Positions 17,875-26,641 of a stretch of DNA of 64,000 nt are shown piece by piece (position 1 is the stretch's first letter; the number at the start of each line of letters is the position of its first letter). This stretch comes from Pseudomonas sp. (GTDB taxonomy: Bacteria; Pseudomonadota; Gammaproteobacteria; Pseudomonadales; Pseudomonadaceae). The position numbers and the translations under genes are program-made. The notes beneath the pieces are model-generated. The model ran no database searches. It had not been told where the DNA came from and saw only the letters and a program-made list of their open reading frames with translations. The stretch covers positions 186,001 through 250,000 of the forward strand of contig NZ_JAUXMX010000033.1 in NCBI RefSeq assembly GCF_030683065.1, written 5' to 3'.

Positions 17875-17945
17875 GTAGCCCGGGTCGAGCGCAGCGACAC
17901 CCGGGAGAGGGCATCCTGGGTATCGCTGCGCTCGACCCAGGCTAC
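17875..17945. repeat. Palindromic repeat, family C (inverted pair)
   Basis: GTAGCCCGGGTCGAGCGCAG...ACCCGGG, then CTGGGTATCGCTGCGCTCGA...CCAGGCTAC. The two halves carry inverted copies of TCGAGCGCAGCGA and close with GTAGCC/GGCTAC. It lies between dppB and dppC. Its inner GAGCGCAGCGATACCC motif is shared with family B. Confidence 0.8.
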
Positions 17946-18000
17946 GGGTGAGGTTGGGTGCATCCAGCAGCCTGGTTGCAGGGACATGGCGAGCTCCTTG

Positions 18001-19011
18001 TTAGCGCTGATGGCGAATGCGTGGGTTGGCCAGGCCGTAGAGGATGTCCACCACGAAGTTGACCAGGATCACCAGGCAGGCGATCAGCAGGATGCCGTTT
18101 TGCACCACCGGGTAGTCGCGGGCGCCGATCGACTCGATCAGCCATTTGCCGATGCCCGGCCAGGAGAAGATGGTTTCGGTCAGTACCGCGCCGGCGAGCA
18201 GCGCGCCGACTTGCAGGCCGAACACCGTGAGTACCGGAATCAGCGCGTTGCGCAGGCCGTGGACGAACACCACCCGCGTCGGCGACAGGCCCTTGGCGCG
18301 GGCGGTGCGAATGTAGTCCTCGCCCAGCACTTCGAGCATCGCCGAGCGGGTCATCCGTGCAATTACCGCCAGCGGGATGGTGCCGAGCACGATGGCCGGC
18401 AGGACCAGGTGGTGCAGGGCATCGAGGAAGGCGCCTTGCTCGTCGCTGAGCAGGCTGTCGATCAACATGAAGCCGGTGACCGGCGGGATGTCGTAGAGCA
18501 GGTCGATACGCCCGGACACCGGGGTCCAGCCCAGCCAGACCGAGAAGAACATGATCAGCAGCAGGCCCCACCAGAAGATCGGCATGGAATAGCCGGCCAG
18601 GGAAATGCCCATCACCCCATGATCGAACAACGAGCCCCGTTTTAGTGCGGCCACCACCCCGGCGATCAGGCCCAGACTGCCGGCAAACAGCAGGGCGGCG
18701 AGGGCCAGTTCGACGGTCGCCGGGAACAGGGTGAAAAATTCACTCCACACACTTTCACGGGTGCGCAGCGATTGGCCCAGATCGCCCTGGGCCAGTTGGC
18801 CAATATAGTCGAGGTACTGGGCGTACAGCGGCTTGTTCAGGCCCAGGCGTTCCATGGCTTCGGCGTGCATCACCGGGTCGAGCCGGCGTTCGCCCATCAT
18901 CACTTCCACCGGGTCGCCGGGGATCATGCGAATCAGGGCGAAAGTGAGCAAGGTGATGCCGAAAAAAGTCGGGATCAGCAGCCCCAGACGTCTGGCGATA
19001 AAAGACAGCAT
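18001..19011 (-). CDS. dppB: Dipeptide ABC transporter permease DppB
   Basis: A 336-residue permease of normal DppB length. The start at 19011 gives the usual N terminus MLSFIARRLGLLIPTFFGIT; the longer frame adds a charged, unlikely extension. Six helices are evident, with the periplasmic MIPGDPVEVMMGERRLDPVM segment after the first and the EAA-like loop RTARAKGLSPTRVVFVHGL. A GC-rich hairpin (19076-19095) lies between dppA and this gene. Confidence 0.92.
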   Translation of the reverse strand: MLSFIARRLGLLIPTFFGITLLTFALIRMIPGDPVEVMMGERRLDPVMHAEAMERLGLNKPLYAQYLDYIGQLAQGDLGQSLRTRESVWSEFFTLFPATVELALAALLFAGSLGLIAGVVAALKRGSLFDHGVMGISLAGYSMPIFWWGLLLIMFFSVWLGWTPVSGRIDLLYDIPPVTGFMLIDSLLSDEQGAFLDALHHLVLPAIVLGTIPLAVIARMTRSAMLEVLGEDYIRTARAKGLSPTRVVFVHGLRNALIPVLTVFGLQVGALLAGAVLTETIFSWPGIGKWLIESIGARDYPVVQNGILLIACLVILVNFVVDILYGLANPRIRHQR

Positions 19012-19075
19012 GCGAGTCGATGCTCCAGTGAGAATGCGCGTGCGCCTGGCTGGATGGCCGGGCGCTATCGTCAAC

Positions 19076-19095
19076 GGCCGGGCAGGTGCCCGGCC
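19076..19095 (-). terminator. Intercistronic hairpin dppA-dppB
   Basis: GGCCGGGC, loop AGGT, GCCCGGCC: a perfect 8-base GC stem 15 bases after the dppA stop on the minus strand, with no T run. Binding-protein genes of ABC operons often end in such hairpins, which trap 3' exonucleases and raise binding protein over permease. I read it as an mRNA stabiliser or partial terminator. Confidence 0.6.
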
Positions 19096-19110
19096 ACTTG
19101 CCTGGAGATA

Positions 19111-20709
19111 TTACTCGACGCTTACCCCGTAGAAGGCGTTGAGCGCGAAGGGACTGATTTTGAAGTCCTTCACGCTGGTGCGCATCGGTTGATACACGGT
19201 GGAGTGGGCGATTGGGGTGATCGGTACTTCGCGCTTGAGAAGCACCTGGGCCTGTTGGTACAGCGCGGTGCGCTCGGCGACATCGGTGGTGCGCTTGGCC
19301 GCCTTGATCAGCTTGTCGTAATCGGCATCGCACCACTTGGAGAAGTTGTTGCCGTCCACCGCATCGCAGCCGTACAGAGTACCCAGCCAGTTGTCCGGGT
19401 CGCCGTTGTCGCCGCTCCAGCCGATCAGCATGGCATCGTGTTCGCCGGCCTTGGTGCGCTTGAGGTACTCGCCCCATTCGTAGCTGACAATCTTCACCTT
19501 GAGGCCGATCTTGCCCCAGTCGGCCTGGAGCATTTCGGCCATCAGTTTGGCGTTGGGGTTGTACGGGCGCTGCACCGGCATGGCCCATAGGGTGATCTCG
19601 GTGCCCTCGGCGACGCCGGCGGCCTTGAGCAATTCCTTGGCTTGCTGCGGGTCATAGGCGGCGTCCTTGATGCTGTCGTTATACGACCACTGGGTCGGCG
19701 GCATACCGTTGACCGCCAACTGACCGGCGCTCTGGTAGACCGCGTCGATGATTGCCTGCTTGTTCAAAGCCATGTCCAGCGCCTGGCGCACGGCGAGCTG
19801 GTCGAACGGCTTGTGCCTGACGTTGTAGGCGATGTAGCCAGCGTTGAAGCCGGGCTGCGACGGCATCTGGATATTCGGGTCCTTGGCGAGCGCCTCAAGG
19901 TCGGCCGGGCGCGGGAACAGGGTGACATGGCATTCTCCGGCCCTGAGCTTCTGCATGCGCACCGAGGCGTCGGTGTTGATGGCGAAGATCAAATTGTCGA
20001 TCTTGACCTCATCCGGGTTCCAGTACGCCTGGTTGCCCTTGAAGCGGATCTGCGAGTCTTTCTGGTAGCGGCTGAACACGAAGGGTCCGGTGCCGATCGG
20101 CTTCTGGTTGATCTCGGCGGGCTTGCCAGCTTCAAGTAACTGCCCGGCGTATTCGGCCGAGTGGATCGAGGCGAAGCTCATCGCCAGGTTCTGGATAAAG
20201 GCGGCGTCCACCTCGTTGAGGGTAAACCTGACGGTCAGCTCGTCGAGCTTCTCCAGCGTGGCGATATTGCTGTCCATGCCCATGTCGGTGAAGTAGGGGA
20301 ATTCGCTGGGGTAGGCCTTGCGGAATGCATGGTCCTTGTCGAGCATGCGGCCGAAGGTGAAGAGCACGTCGTCGGCGTTGAAGGTGCGGCTCGGCGTGAA
20401 GTAGTCGGTGCTGTGGAACTTGACCCCGGGCCGCAGGTGGAAGGTGTAGCTCAGGCCATCTGCAGCGATGTCCCATTTTTCCGCAAGACCGGGGATGACC
20501 GCGGTGCCGCCACGCTCGAACTGGGTCAGGCGATTGAATATGGTTTCGGCAGACGCATCGAAGTCGGTGCCGGTGGTGTACAGCCCCGGGTCGAACCCGG
20601 CTGGGCTGCCTTCGGAACAGAACACCAGGTTGCTCGCGGCCTGGGCCAGCGGGGTGCTGGCGAGTAGCCCAGCAATGACAAAAGCCTGGGTGAAGGCGTT
20701 TTTACGCAT
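19111..20709 (-). CDS. dppA: Periplasmic dipeptide-binding protein DppA-like
   Basis: A 532-residue solute-binding protein (SBP family 5). Signal peptide residues 1-24 (ends LAQA), then ASNLVFCSEGSPAGFDPGLY, the typical DppA N terminus. FNRLTQFERG, GLSYTFHLRPGVKFHSTDYF and NAGYIAYNVRHKPFDQLAVR are conserved in dipeptide binders. It hands peptides to DppBC. It is the first gene of the leftward operon; only one binding protein is present here, whereas P. aeruginosa has several dppA genes near its dppBCDF. The 213-base gap upstream (20710-20922) should hold the promoter, but I see no convincing boxes. Confidence 0.9.
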   Translation of the reverse strand: MRKNAFTQAFVIAGLLASTPLAQAASNLVFCSEGSPAGFDPGLYTTGTDFDASAETIFNRLTQFERGGTAVIPGLAEKWDIAADGLSYTFHLRPGVKFHSTDYFTPSRTFNADDVLFTFGRMLDKDHAFRKAYPSEFPYFTDMGMDSNIATLEKLDELTVRFTLNEVDAAFIQNLAMSFASIHSAEYAGQLLEAGKPAEINQKPIGTGPFVFSRYQKDSQIRFKGNQAYWNPDEVKIDNLIFAINTDASVRMQKLRAGECHVTLFPRPADLEALAKDPNIQMPSQPGFNAGYIAYNVRHKPFDQLAVRQALDMALNKQAIIDAVYQSAGQLAVNGMPPTQWSYNDSIKDAAYDPQQAKELLKAAGVAEGTEITLWAMPVQRPYNPNAKLMAEMLQADWGKIGLKVKIVSYEWGEYLKRTKAGEHDAMLIGWSGDNGDPDNWLGTLYGCDAVDGNNFSKWCDADYDKLIKAAKRTTDVAERTALYQQAQVLLKREVPITPIAHSTVYQPMRTSVKDFKISPFALNAFYGVSVE

Positions 20710-20922
20710 GATGACCTCATTGATTATTGTGGTTATTTGCGTGAGGGGACTCTTGTGTAGACCTCAATGACACTATGCACGGCATGTGCCGCCGACAAGG
20801 GGCATGAGGTCTTCAGCGTAGTAACTGCGGGTAAACTGTCGCATTTAGGCAATTTTCGTGGATCAAGCTGGCATTACGCCGCTATCTGGCGACAACGGCG
20901 TTGCCTGCTTTTGAGGCATGGT

Positions 20923-21636
20923 TCAGGGCATCTGCACTTCGATGACGCCGTCGGCATTGATCGTCACCTGGCTGGTGCCGGCTTCGATGTCTGGCGTCAC
21001 CGTGGCATCCATCCTCTCGGCGCCTTTCATCGCGCTCATGCGCATCGGCATCGGTGGCTGGAAACCGCCGCTGTTGAGGCTCAGGTTGACCAGTTTGTAG
21101 CCGCTGCCACCCAGGGCGTCGGTGGCCAGTTGGGCGCGGGCCTTGAACGCCGCCACGGCCTCCTTGAGCAGGGTGTCTTCGTGGGTTTTGCGCGTGGCGT
21201 TGGCAATGCTGAAGTTCATCCCGCCCATCTTCATGGTCTGCAGCATCTCGCCGGTCAGTGTGGACAGGGCGCTGAAGTCAGCACTTTCCAGGCGCAGCTC
21301 GGCGCGTTCGCGCCAGGCGGTAATCTGCTGGCCCTTGTCATCGTAGACCGGGTAACTGTGGCGGCTGCCCATGGCCACGCTGACGCCCTTGGCCTTGCGC
21401 GCCTGGGCAATGCTGGCGTTGAGGGTGTTGCTGATCTGCGCAGCAAGTGCCGCCGGGTCGCTGTCTTGCGCTTCGCTATACAGGGTGACGTGCATCAGGT
21501 CGTGGGCGATTTCCTGATTGACCTCGGCGCGCAGCGCAATTTGGTTGTAGCGGGCCTCTTCGGCATGTGCCGCAAGGCTGAGCAGGCCGACGGCGCTGAT
21601 GGTCAGGGCACTGGCGAGACGGGACAATGGCTGCAT
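20923..21636 (-). CDS. SIMPL (DUF541) domain periplasmic protein
   Basis: A 237-residue secreted protein. A signal peptide (ends LAAHA, about residue 25) is followed by a SIMPL/DUF541 domain: NQIALRAEVNQEIAHDLMHV, GSRHSYPVYDDKGQQITAWR, RERAELRLESADFSAL and NFSIANATRKTHEDTL. The P. aeruginosa neighbour of roxSR (PA4495, from memory) is of this type. Function is unknown; related proteins (BP26 group) form periplasmic oligomers. It is divergent from roxS. Confidence 0.85.
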   Translation of the reverse strand: MQPLSRLASALTISAVGLLSLAAHAEEARYNQIALRAEVNQEIAHDLMHVTLYSEAQDSDPAALAAQISNTLNASIAQARKAKGVSVAMGSRHSYPVYDDKGQQITAWRERAELRLESADFSALSTLTGEMLQTMKMGGMNFSIANATRKTHEDTLLKEAVAAFKARAQLATDALGGSGYKLVNLSLNSGGFQPPMPMRMSAMKGAERMDATVTPDIEAGTSQVTINADGVIEVQMP

Positions 21637-21775
21637 GACGATTCCTTGTTAGCGATGTGGGGGCAGAGTGTTGAATGTGTAGCCAAAGGTACACCTGACG
21701 TTTCGACTGTTTGGGTTAAATCTGGTTCATCGATGTGTGTTGTTTCTGTGCATGCCCAGGCGTCAGGCCACAACG

Positions 21776-21796
21776 GTAGGGTGCGCCGCGCGCACC
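21776..21796. repeat. Palindromic repeat, family A (single)
   Basis: GTAGGGTGCGCCGCGCGCACC, a half-element of family A in the 289-base divergent gap between the SIMPL gene and roxS. Apart from this and a TATACT box (21884-21889) 37 bases before roxS, I see nothing firm in the gap. Confidence 0.7.
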
Positions 21797-21925
21797 AACC
21801 AACACAGGCCACAGCGCCGGATGCCGGTGTGCACGGTCCTGTGCTGCGGCCAGTTGTCGCAGCTGAGCAGGTCGAGCCTTGGTTATACTCGCGTGGCTCG
21901 GCAATCGAGCAATTTTGGAGAGTCC

Positions 21926-23179
21926 ATGCTCGCACCCGTGCAGTTGTTGTCGGCCAGCCGGCAAAACCTCTGGCGTCTGACGCTGATCCGTATCCTGGTG
22001 TTGGCTGCCCAGGCGGGTTCTGTGGGCCTGGCCTATAAATCGGGCTTGCTGCCGCTGCCCTGGCAGGCGCTGAGCATCACGCTGGGTATTTCACTGCTGC
22101 TGTGTCTGCTGAGCGCACTGCGCCTGCGTGGTCCGTGGCCGGTCACCGAGGTGGAGTACGCGGTGCAACTCGGCTGCGACCTGGTCATCCATAGCGCGCT
22201 GCTGTACTACTCGGGTGGCTCGACCAACCCCTTTGTCTCGTATTACCTGGTGCCGCTGACCATCGCCGCGGCGACCTTGCCCTGGCTGTTTACCATGACG
22301 CTGTCCGGTCTGGCGCTGGCGGGCTACACCCTGCTGCTGGTGTGGTCGCACCCGCTGGATTTGCCGTCAGGTCCGCGTGAAAGCCTGCTGATCTACGGCA
22401 TGTGGCTGAGTTTTGCCTTGGCCGCGGGGTTGATTACCTTCTTCGTCGCCAAGATGGCCGAGGAGCTGCGCGCCCAGGAGGAACTGCGCGCCGAGCGCCG
22501 CGAGGAAGGCTTGCGCGACCAGCAGTTGCTGGCGGTTGCCACCCAGGCCGCCGGTGCCGCCCATGAGCTGGGCACCCCATTGGCGACCATGAGCGTGTTG
22601 ATCAAAGAGTTGCGCCGCGAGCATCAGGATCCGTTGTTGCAGGAAGACCTGGCGGTGCTGCAAGAGCAGGTCAAGCTGTGCAAAGAGACCCTGCAGCACC
22701 TGGTACGCGCTGCCGAAGCGGATCGGCGGCAGGCGGTGGTCGAACTGTCCTCGGTGGAGTGGCTGGAAACCACGCTTAATCGCTGGCACCTGATGCGTCC
22801 TGAGGCCACTTATCGCTATCAGTGCCTCGGGCGGGGCGCACCGCCACGGATGATGCCGCCAGCGGACCTGACCCAGGCACTGCTCAATCTGCTGAACAAC
22901 GCCGCCGACGCCTGCCCGGACAAGCTGGACATTCGCCTCGACTGGGATCATCAATGGCTGAATCTGAGCATTCGCGATTTTGGCGCCGGGGTGCCACTGG
23001 CCATTGCCGAACAGCTCGGCAGGCCGTTTTTTACCACCAAGGGCAAGGGCTTCGGCCTGGGGTTGTTCCTTAGTCAGGCCAGCGTCACCCGTGCCGGCGG
23101 CACGGTAAAGCTGTATAACCATGAAGAAGGCGGCACGCTCACCGAGCTTAAGTTGCCGCGCGCCTATGGGCGAGCCTAA
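21926..23179 (+). CDS. roxS: Redox sensor histidine kinase RoxS (RegB/PrrB family)
   Basis: A 417-residue membrane kinase. About six helices span residues 15-180. The quinone-binding heptapeptide GGSTNPF of RegB/PrrB kinases is at 97-103. The phosphorylated H213 lies in AAHELGTPLATM; LNNAADACPD (N box), DFGAGVP and KGFGLGLFLSQ (G boxes) complete the ATPase domain. The redox cysteine region of RegB is not obvious, although KLCKETLQHLV carries one Cys near residue 253. The start at 21926 follows TTTGGAGAG. It phosphorylates RoxR; in P. aeruginosa the pair controls the cyanide-insensitive oxidase. roxR follows 13 bases later. Confidence 0.92.
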   Translation: MLAPVQLLSASRQNLWRLTLIRILVLAAQAGSVGLAYKSGLLPLPWQALSITLGISLLLCLLSALRLRGPWPVTEVEYAVQLGCDLVIHSALLYYSGGSTNPFVSYYLVPLTIAAATLPWLFTMTLSGLALAGYTLLLVWSHPLDLPSGPRESLLIYGMWLSFALAAGLITFFVAKMAEELRAQEELRAERREEGLRDQQLLAVATQAAGAAHELGTPLATMSVLIKELRREHQDPLLQEDLAVLQEQVKLCKETLQHLVRAAEADRRQAVVELSSVEWLETTLNRWHLMRPEATYRYQCLGRGAPPRMMPPADLTQALLNLLNNAADACPDKLDIRLDWDHQWLNLSIRDFGAGVPLAIAEQLGRPFFTTKGKGFGLGLFLSQASVTRAGGTVKLYNHEEGGTLTELKLPRAYGRA

Positions 23180-23192
23180 GGAAGCATCGAGT

Positions 23193-23753
23193 ATGAGTGA
23201 CGAAGTCCTGTTTGAAGGCGAAGAACAACCGCACCTGCTACTGGTTGATGACGACCCAACGTTTACCCGGGTCATGGCGCGGGCCATGAGTCGGCGTGGT
23301 TTACGTGTGTCGACTGCCGGTTCTGCCGAGGAGGGCCTGGCCCTGGCGGAACAGGATGTGCCGGATTACGCCGTGCTCGATTTGAAGATGGAAGGCGACT
23401 CCGGCCTGGTGCTGCTGCCTAAACTGCTGGAGCTGGATGCAGAAATGCGCGTGGTGATCCTCACCGGCTATTCGAGCATCGCCACCGCCGTTGAAGCCAT
23501 CAAGCGCGGTGCCTGCAACTACCTGTGCAAACCGGCCGATGCCGACGACGTGCTGGCCGCGCTGCTCACCCAGCATGCCGATCTGGACACCCTGGTGCCG
23601 GAAAACCCGATGTCGGTGGACCGCCTGCAGTGGGAGCATATCCAGCGCGTACTCAGCGAGCACGAAGGCAATATCTCTGCCACCGCCCGCGCGCTCGGCA
23701 TGCACCGACGCACCCTGCAGCGCAAATTGCAGAAGCGCCCGGTCAGGCGCTGA
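23193..23753 (+). CDS. roxR: Response regulator RoxR (RegA/PrrA family)
   Basis: A 186-residue regulator. Receiver domain residues about 14-130: acidic DDD near 21-23, phospho-acceptor D63 in YAVLDLKMEGD, T/K positions in VILTGYSS and LCKPADADD. A short Fis-type helix-turn-helix ends the protein (GNISATARALGMHRRTLQRK, about 158-177), as in RegA. The start at 23193 follows AAGGA at 10 bases. It is the partner of RoxS and is probably activated under low-oxygen or reduced quinone conditions. Confidence 0.92.
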   Translation: MSDEVLFEGEEQPHLLLVDDDPTFTRVMARAMSRRGLRVSTAGSAEEGLALAEQDVPDYAVLDLKMEGDSGLVLLPKLLELDAEMRVVILTGYSSIATAVEAIKRGACNYLCKPADADDVLAALLTQHADLDTLVPENPMSVDRLQWEHIQRVLSEHEGNISATARALGMHRRTLQRKLQKRPVRR

Positions 23754-23786
23754 AAGGCCGTTGAAAAACCCAGGCGATACAGCACC

Positions 23787-23811
23787 GTAGCTCGGATGCA
23801 ATCCGGGCTAC
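23787..23811. repeat. Palindromic repeat, family D (single)
   Basis: GTAGCTCGGATGCAATCCGGGCTAC: a palindrome with GTAG/CTAC ends, 34 bases after roxR. A near-identical copy (CCCGGATTGCATCCGGGCTAC) lies at 26551-26571. Confidence 0.75.
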
Positions 23812-23949
23812 CAGAGTGGCTGAGTGATGCCTTTCTTATCCGCCTCGCGGTATATCGTTATCGCTCGCGTAGAACGGAAAACCGCGAAGCGTTTTCCGTC
23901 GATGGCGTTATCATTAGTCCCCTAAGTAAATACGCTTCCAGGGGTCTCC

Positions 23950-24891
23950 ATGTTCGCTGTAGTCCAGCAAACCCTCGCCATCACTGCGCCGGTGTTCTCG
24001 ATGCTGTTTCTTGGTGTTGGGCTCAAGCGCCTGGGCTGGATCGACGATGCTTTTATCAATACCGCGTCGTCGTTGGTGTTTCGCGGCACCATGCCGGCGC
24101 TGTTGTTTCTCGGCATCGTCAAGGCGGACCTGAGCACGGCGTTGCAGCCCGCGCTGCTTGGTTATTTCGTGCTGGCGACCCTGGTGTGCTTTCTGATCGC
24201 CTGGGGTTGGGCTATCTGGCGCTGTCCGCAGGTGGAGCGCGGGATTTACACCCAGGGCGCGTTTCGCGGCAATAACGGCATCGTCGGTCTGGCGCTGGCC
24301 ACCAGCATGTACGGCGACTATGGCTTGTCGGTCGGCGCGGTCTTGGGTGGGGTGGTAATCCTTTGCTACAACACGCTCTCGGCTATCGTCCTGACGATCT
24401 ACAGTCCGCACGTCAAGTCCGGTCCCTGGGCCATCTGCAAGAGCATCCTGAGTAACCCACTGATCATCGGCGTGCTGGCGGCCATGCCGATCGCCTACTG
24501 GCAGTTGCCGTTACCGGACTGGTTGATGATTTCGACCCAGTACTTCGCGCAGATGACCCTGCCGCTGGCGCTGATCTGCATTGGCGGCACCTTGACCCTG
24601 GCCTCGTTGCGCGCGAGCAGCGGTATCGCCATCAGTGCCAGTCTGATGAAGATGGTCTGGCTGCCGTTGCTGGCAACCCTTGGCGCCTGGCTATGGGGTT
24701 TTCGTGATGCGCAACTGGCTATCCTGTTCCTGTATTTCGCCAGCCCCACAGCTGCCGCCAGCTTTGTCATGGCACGGGCGGTGAATGGTAACCATCAGTT
24801 GGCGGCGGCGATCATCGTGATCACCACCCTGGTTGCGGCGGTGACCATCAATATCGGTTTGCTGATGCTGCAGTGGGCCGGCTGGATCTAA
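23950..24891 (+). CDS. AEC family transporter
   Basis: A 313-residue inner-membrane carrier of the auxin efflux carrier family with about ten helices. The N-terminal half carries the characteristic ITAPVFSMLFLGVGLKRLGW and GTMPALLFLGI; AFRGNNGIVGLALA sits near residue 100; the second half repeats the theme with YFAQMTLPLALICIGGTLTL. Bacterial members move malate, malonate or other anions, or act as permeases of unknown substrate; no substrate can be assigned here. It appears to be monocistronic, convergent with the CaCA antiporter gene. Confidence 0.88.
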   Translation: MFAVVQQTLAITAPVFSMLFLGVGLKRLGWIDDAFINTASSLVFRGTMPALLFLGIVKADLSTALQPALLGYFVLATLVCFLIAWGWAIWRCPQVERGIYTQGAFRGNNGIVGLALATSMYGDYGLSVGAVLGGVVILCYNTLSAIVLTIYSPHVKSGPWAICKSILSNPLIIGVLAAMPIAYWQLPLPDWLMISTQYFAQMTLPLALICIGGTLTLASLRASSGIAISASLMKMVWLPLLATLGAWLWGFRDAQLAILFLYFASPTAAASFVMARAVNGNHQLAAAIIVITTLVAAVTINIGLLMLQWAGWI

Positions 24892-24941
24892 CTGCCTGCC
24901 GGGTAAGGCAAGGTGTCGATAGGCGGCCACGGCTCAACGGT

Positions 24942-26036
24942 CTAAGCGGTCTCGCGCTGCTTATGCCAGGCGCGCCCGGCGATTATCACCAAGGTCACTG
25001 CAGTCAGCGGTACTACGTAACCGAGCATGGCGTCGCCGAAGGTCTGGGCAAACGGTCGACCGGTGGCGAACAGCATCAGGTAGAGGGTGTAGGCCAGGTA
25101 GTAGGCGACAAACAGCAGGCCTTCCCAGCGGTTGATGCGGTAGCCGGCAAAGAAAATTGGCAGGCAGGCCACGGCCACGGCGATCATCACCGGGAAGTCG
25201 AAGGCCAGGGCGTTTGGCGATACCGAGATCGCCTGCGGCGATACCAGCGAGGCCAGGCCGAGCACGCAGAGCAGGTTGAAGATGTTGCTGCCGACGATAT
25301 TGCCCACGGCGATATCCCGTTCGCCACGCAAGGCGGCCATCAGCGAGGTCGCCAGTTCTGGCAGCGAGGTGCCGATAGCCACCACCGTCAGACCGATGAT
25401 CAGCTCGGACAAGCCAAGGGCGCGGGCCAGGCTGACGGCGCCTTCGACCAGAAAGTTGGAGCCGCTCACCAGCAGGACCAGGCCGGCGATAATCAGTGCC
25501 AGGTTGATCAACCAGGCATAGGGCTTGGGTGTTTCGTGCAGGCCGAATTCCTTGGTGAACTCATCGTCCTCGTTGCTGCTCTTGTCTCTCAGGCTGCTGA
25601 TGATCAGGAAACCGGTGTAGGCCACTACGCCAGCGAACAGTAGCGCGCCATCGAGTTTGCTGAGGCTGCCGTCCCAGGCCAGGGCGTACACCACCAGGCT
25701 GGCACCGATCATGATCGGCACGTCCAGGCGGATCAACTGGCGCGACACGATCAGCGGAGCAACCAGGGCAGTCAAGCCGAGAATCAGCAGTACGTTGGCG
25801 ATATTGCTGCCGATCACGTTGCCGATAGCCAGGTCGCCGCTGTTGTTGAAGGCCGCTTGCACACTGACAGCGGTTTCTGGCGCGCTGGTGCCGAAGGCAA
25901 CCACGGTCAGGCCGATAACCAGTGGAGGGATACCGAATTGCGCTGCCAGTTTTGCGGCGCCTCGAACCAGCACCTCGGCGCCGGCGACCAGCAATACCAG
26001 GCCGGCAATCAGATAGACGAACGTCATAGGGGTCAT
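24942..26036 (-). CDS. Calcium/sodium antiporter (CaCA, YrbG-like)
   Basis: A 364-residue membrane antiporter with the two inverted alpha repeats of the CaCA family: VAFGTSAPETAVSVQAA with GNVIGSNIANVLLILGL in the first half, and VAIGTSLPELATSLMAAL with GNIVGSNIFNLLCVLGL in the second. The acidic E in GTSxPE and the N in GSNI line the ion path. A soluble loop (about 150-172, DKSSNEDDEFTKEFGLHE) separates the halves. It exports Ca2+ in exchange for Na+ or H+. GGAG lies upstream of the ATG. It is convergent with the AEC gene. Confidence 0.9.
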   Translation of the reverse strand: MTPMTFVYLIAGLVLLVAGAEVLVRGAAKLAAQFGIPPLVIGLTVVAFGTSAPETAVSVQAAFNNSGDLAIGNVIGSNIANVLLILGLTALVAPLIVSRQLIRLDVPIMIGASLVVYALAWDGSLSKLDGALLFAGVVAYTGFLIISSLRDKSSNEDDEFTKEFGLHETPKPYAWLINLALIIAGLVLLVSGSNFLVEGAVSLARALGLSELIIGLTVVAIGTSLPELATSLMAALRGERDIAVGNIVGSNIFNLLCVLGLASLVSPQAISVSPNALAFDFPVMIAVAVACLPIFFAGYRINRWEGLLFVAYYLAYTLYLMLFATGRPFAQTFGDAMLGYVVPLTAVTLVIIAGRAWHKQRETA

Positions 26037-26134
26037 TGCAAGGGGCTCCAGAAAAGTGCGGCTAGTTTAATCATCCGCAAGCGCCGCGCCAGTGGGGTGC
26101 GCGTCTATATTTTCAGGCTGGGTGCGAGGACGGC

Positions 26135-26581
26135 CTAGTCCCTCAACTGCTCGACGCGCACCGGCACAACGCCGGCGCGCAGCATGTCGATTCGCCCGGC
26201 GGCCTGGTGCGACAGGTCGATAATTCGTCCTTTGGCATACGGGCCGCGGTCGTTGATGCGTACCACCACGCTTTTATCGTTGCGCAGGTTGGTCACCCGT
26301 ACGCGGCTGCCGAAAGGCAGGCTGCGGTGGGCTGCGGTGAGGGCGTGTTGGTCGAAACGCTCGCCGCTGGCAGTTTTATTGCCATGGTGGCGGGCGCCGT
26401 AATAGGAGGCCTGGCCTTCGGCGCTATAGCCGCCCGGTTTGATCCCCTGGCTGGTGCAGCCGACGAGCAAGGTCAATGCGCTGAGGATCAGGCTGTTGCG
26501 GATCAGCCTGGCTGTCCTTGGCCAGGATGCAAGCTGCGGGCTTGCTTGTTCCCGGATTGCATCCGGGCTACGAGTCGGCAT
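26135..26581 (-). CDS. RlpA-like double-psi beta-barrel lipoprotein
   Basis: Up to 148 residues. A hydrophobic stretch ending in the lipobox LLVGC (Cys42 in the longest frame) precedes a double-psi beta-barrel domain: [40 protein letters not shown] and [20 protein letters not shown]. Related RlpA proteins are septal lytic transglycosylases acting on stripped peptidoglycan; this small form lacks the SPOR domain. The start is doubtful: the ATG at 26581 lies in a palindromic repeat, so the first dozen residues are repeat-encoded, and a non-ATG start nearer the lipobox is possible. It lies 60 bases downstream of gatB behind a terminator. Confidence 0.8.
   Translation of the reverse strand: MPTRSPDAIREQASPQLASWPRTARLIRNSLILSALTLLVGCTSQGIKPGGYSAEGQASYYGARHHGNKTASGERFDQHALTAAHRSLPFGSRVRVTNLRNDKSVVVRINDRGPYAKGRIIDLSHQAAGRIDMLRAGVVPVRVEQLRD
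26551..26571. repeat. Palindromic repeat, family D, overlapping RlpA-like start
   Basis: CCCGGATTGCATCCGGGCTAC, the same element as at 23787-23811. It overlaps codons about 4-11 of the longest RlpA-like reading frame, either extending the gene's 5' end or showing that the true start is downstream. Confidence 0.75.
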
Positions 26582-26599
26582 AGATCCAATTCTCCACGC

Positions 26600-26625
26600 A
26601 GAAAAACGCCGGGCAAGCCCGGCGT
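26600..26625 (-). terminator. Rho-independent terminator after gatB
   Basis: On the minus strand ACGCCGGGC, loop TT, GCCCGGCGT, then TTTTCTG: a perfect 9-base GC stem with a T run, 17 bases after the gatB stop. It ends the gatCAB transcript ahead of the RlpA-like gene. Confidence 0.88.
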
Positions 26626-26641
26626 CGATGGGGGCAAGTTG

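Noticed and set aside
20767..22038. A 423-codon plus-strand frame across the SIMPL gene and the roxS upstream region
   Set aside because: Composition is that of non-coding frames and it overlaps a convincing signal-peptide protein on the other strand.
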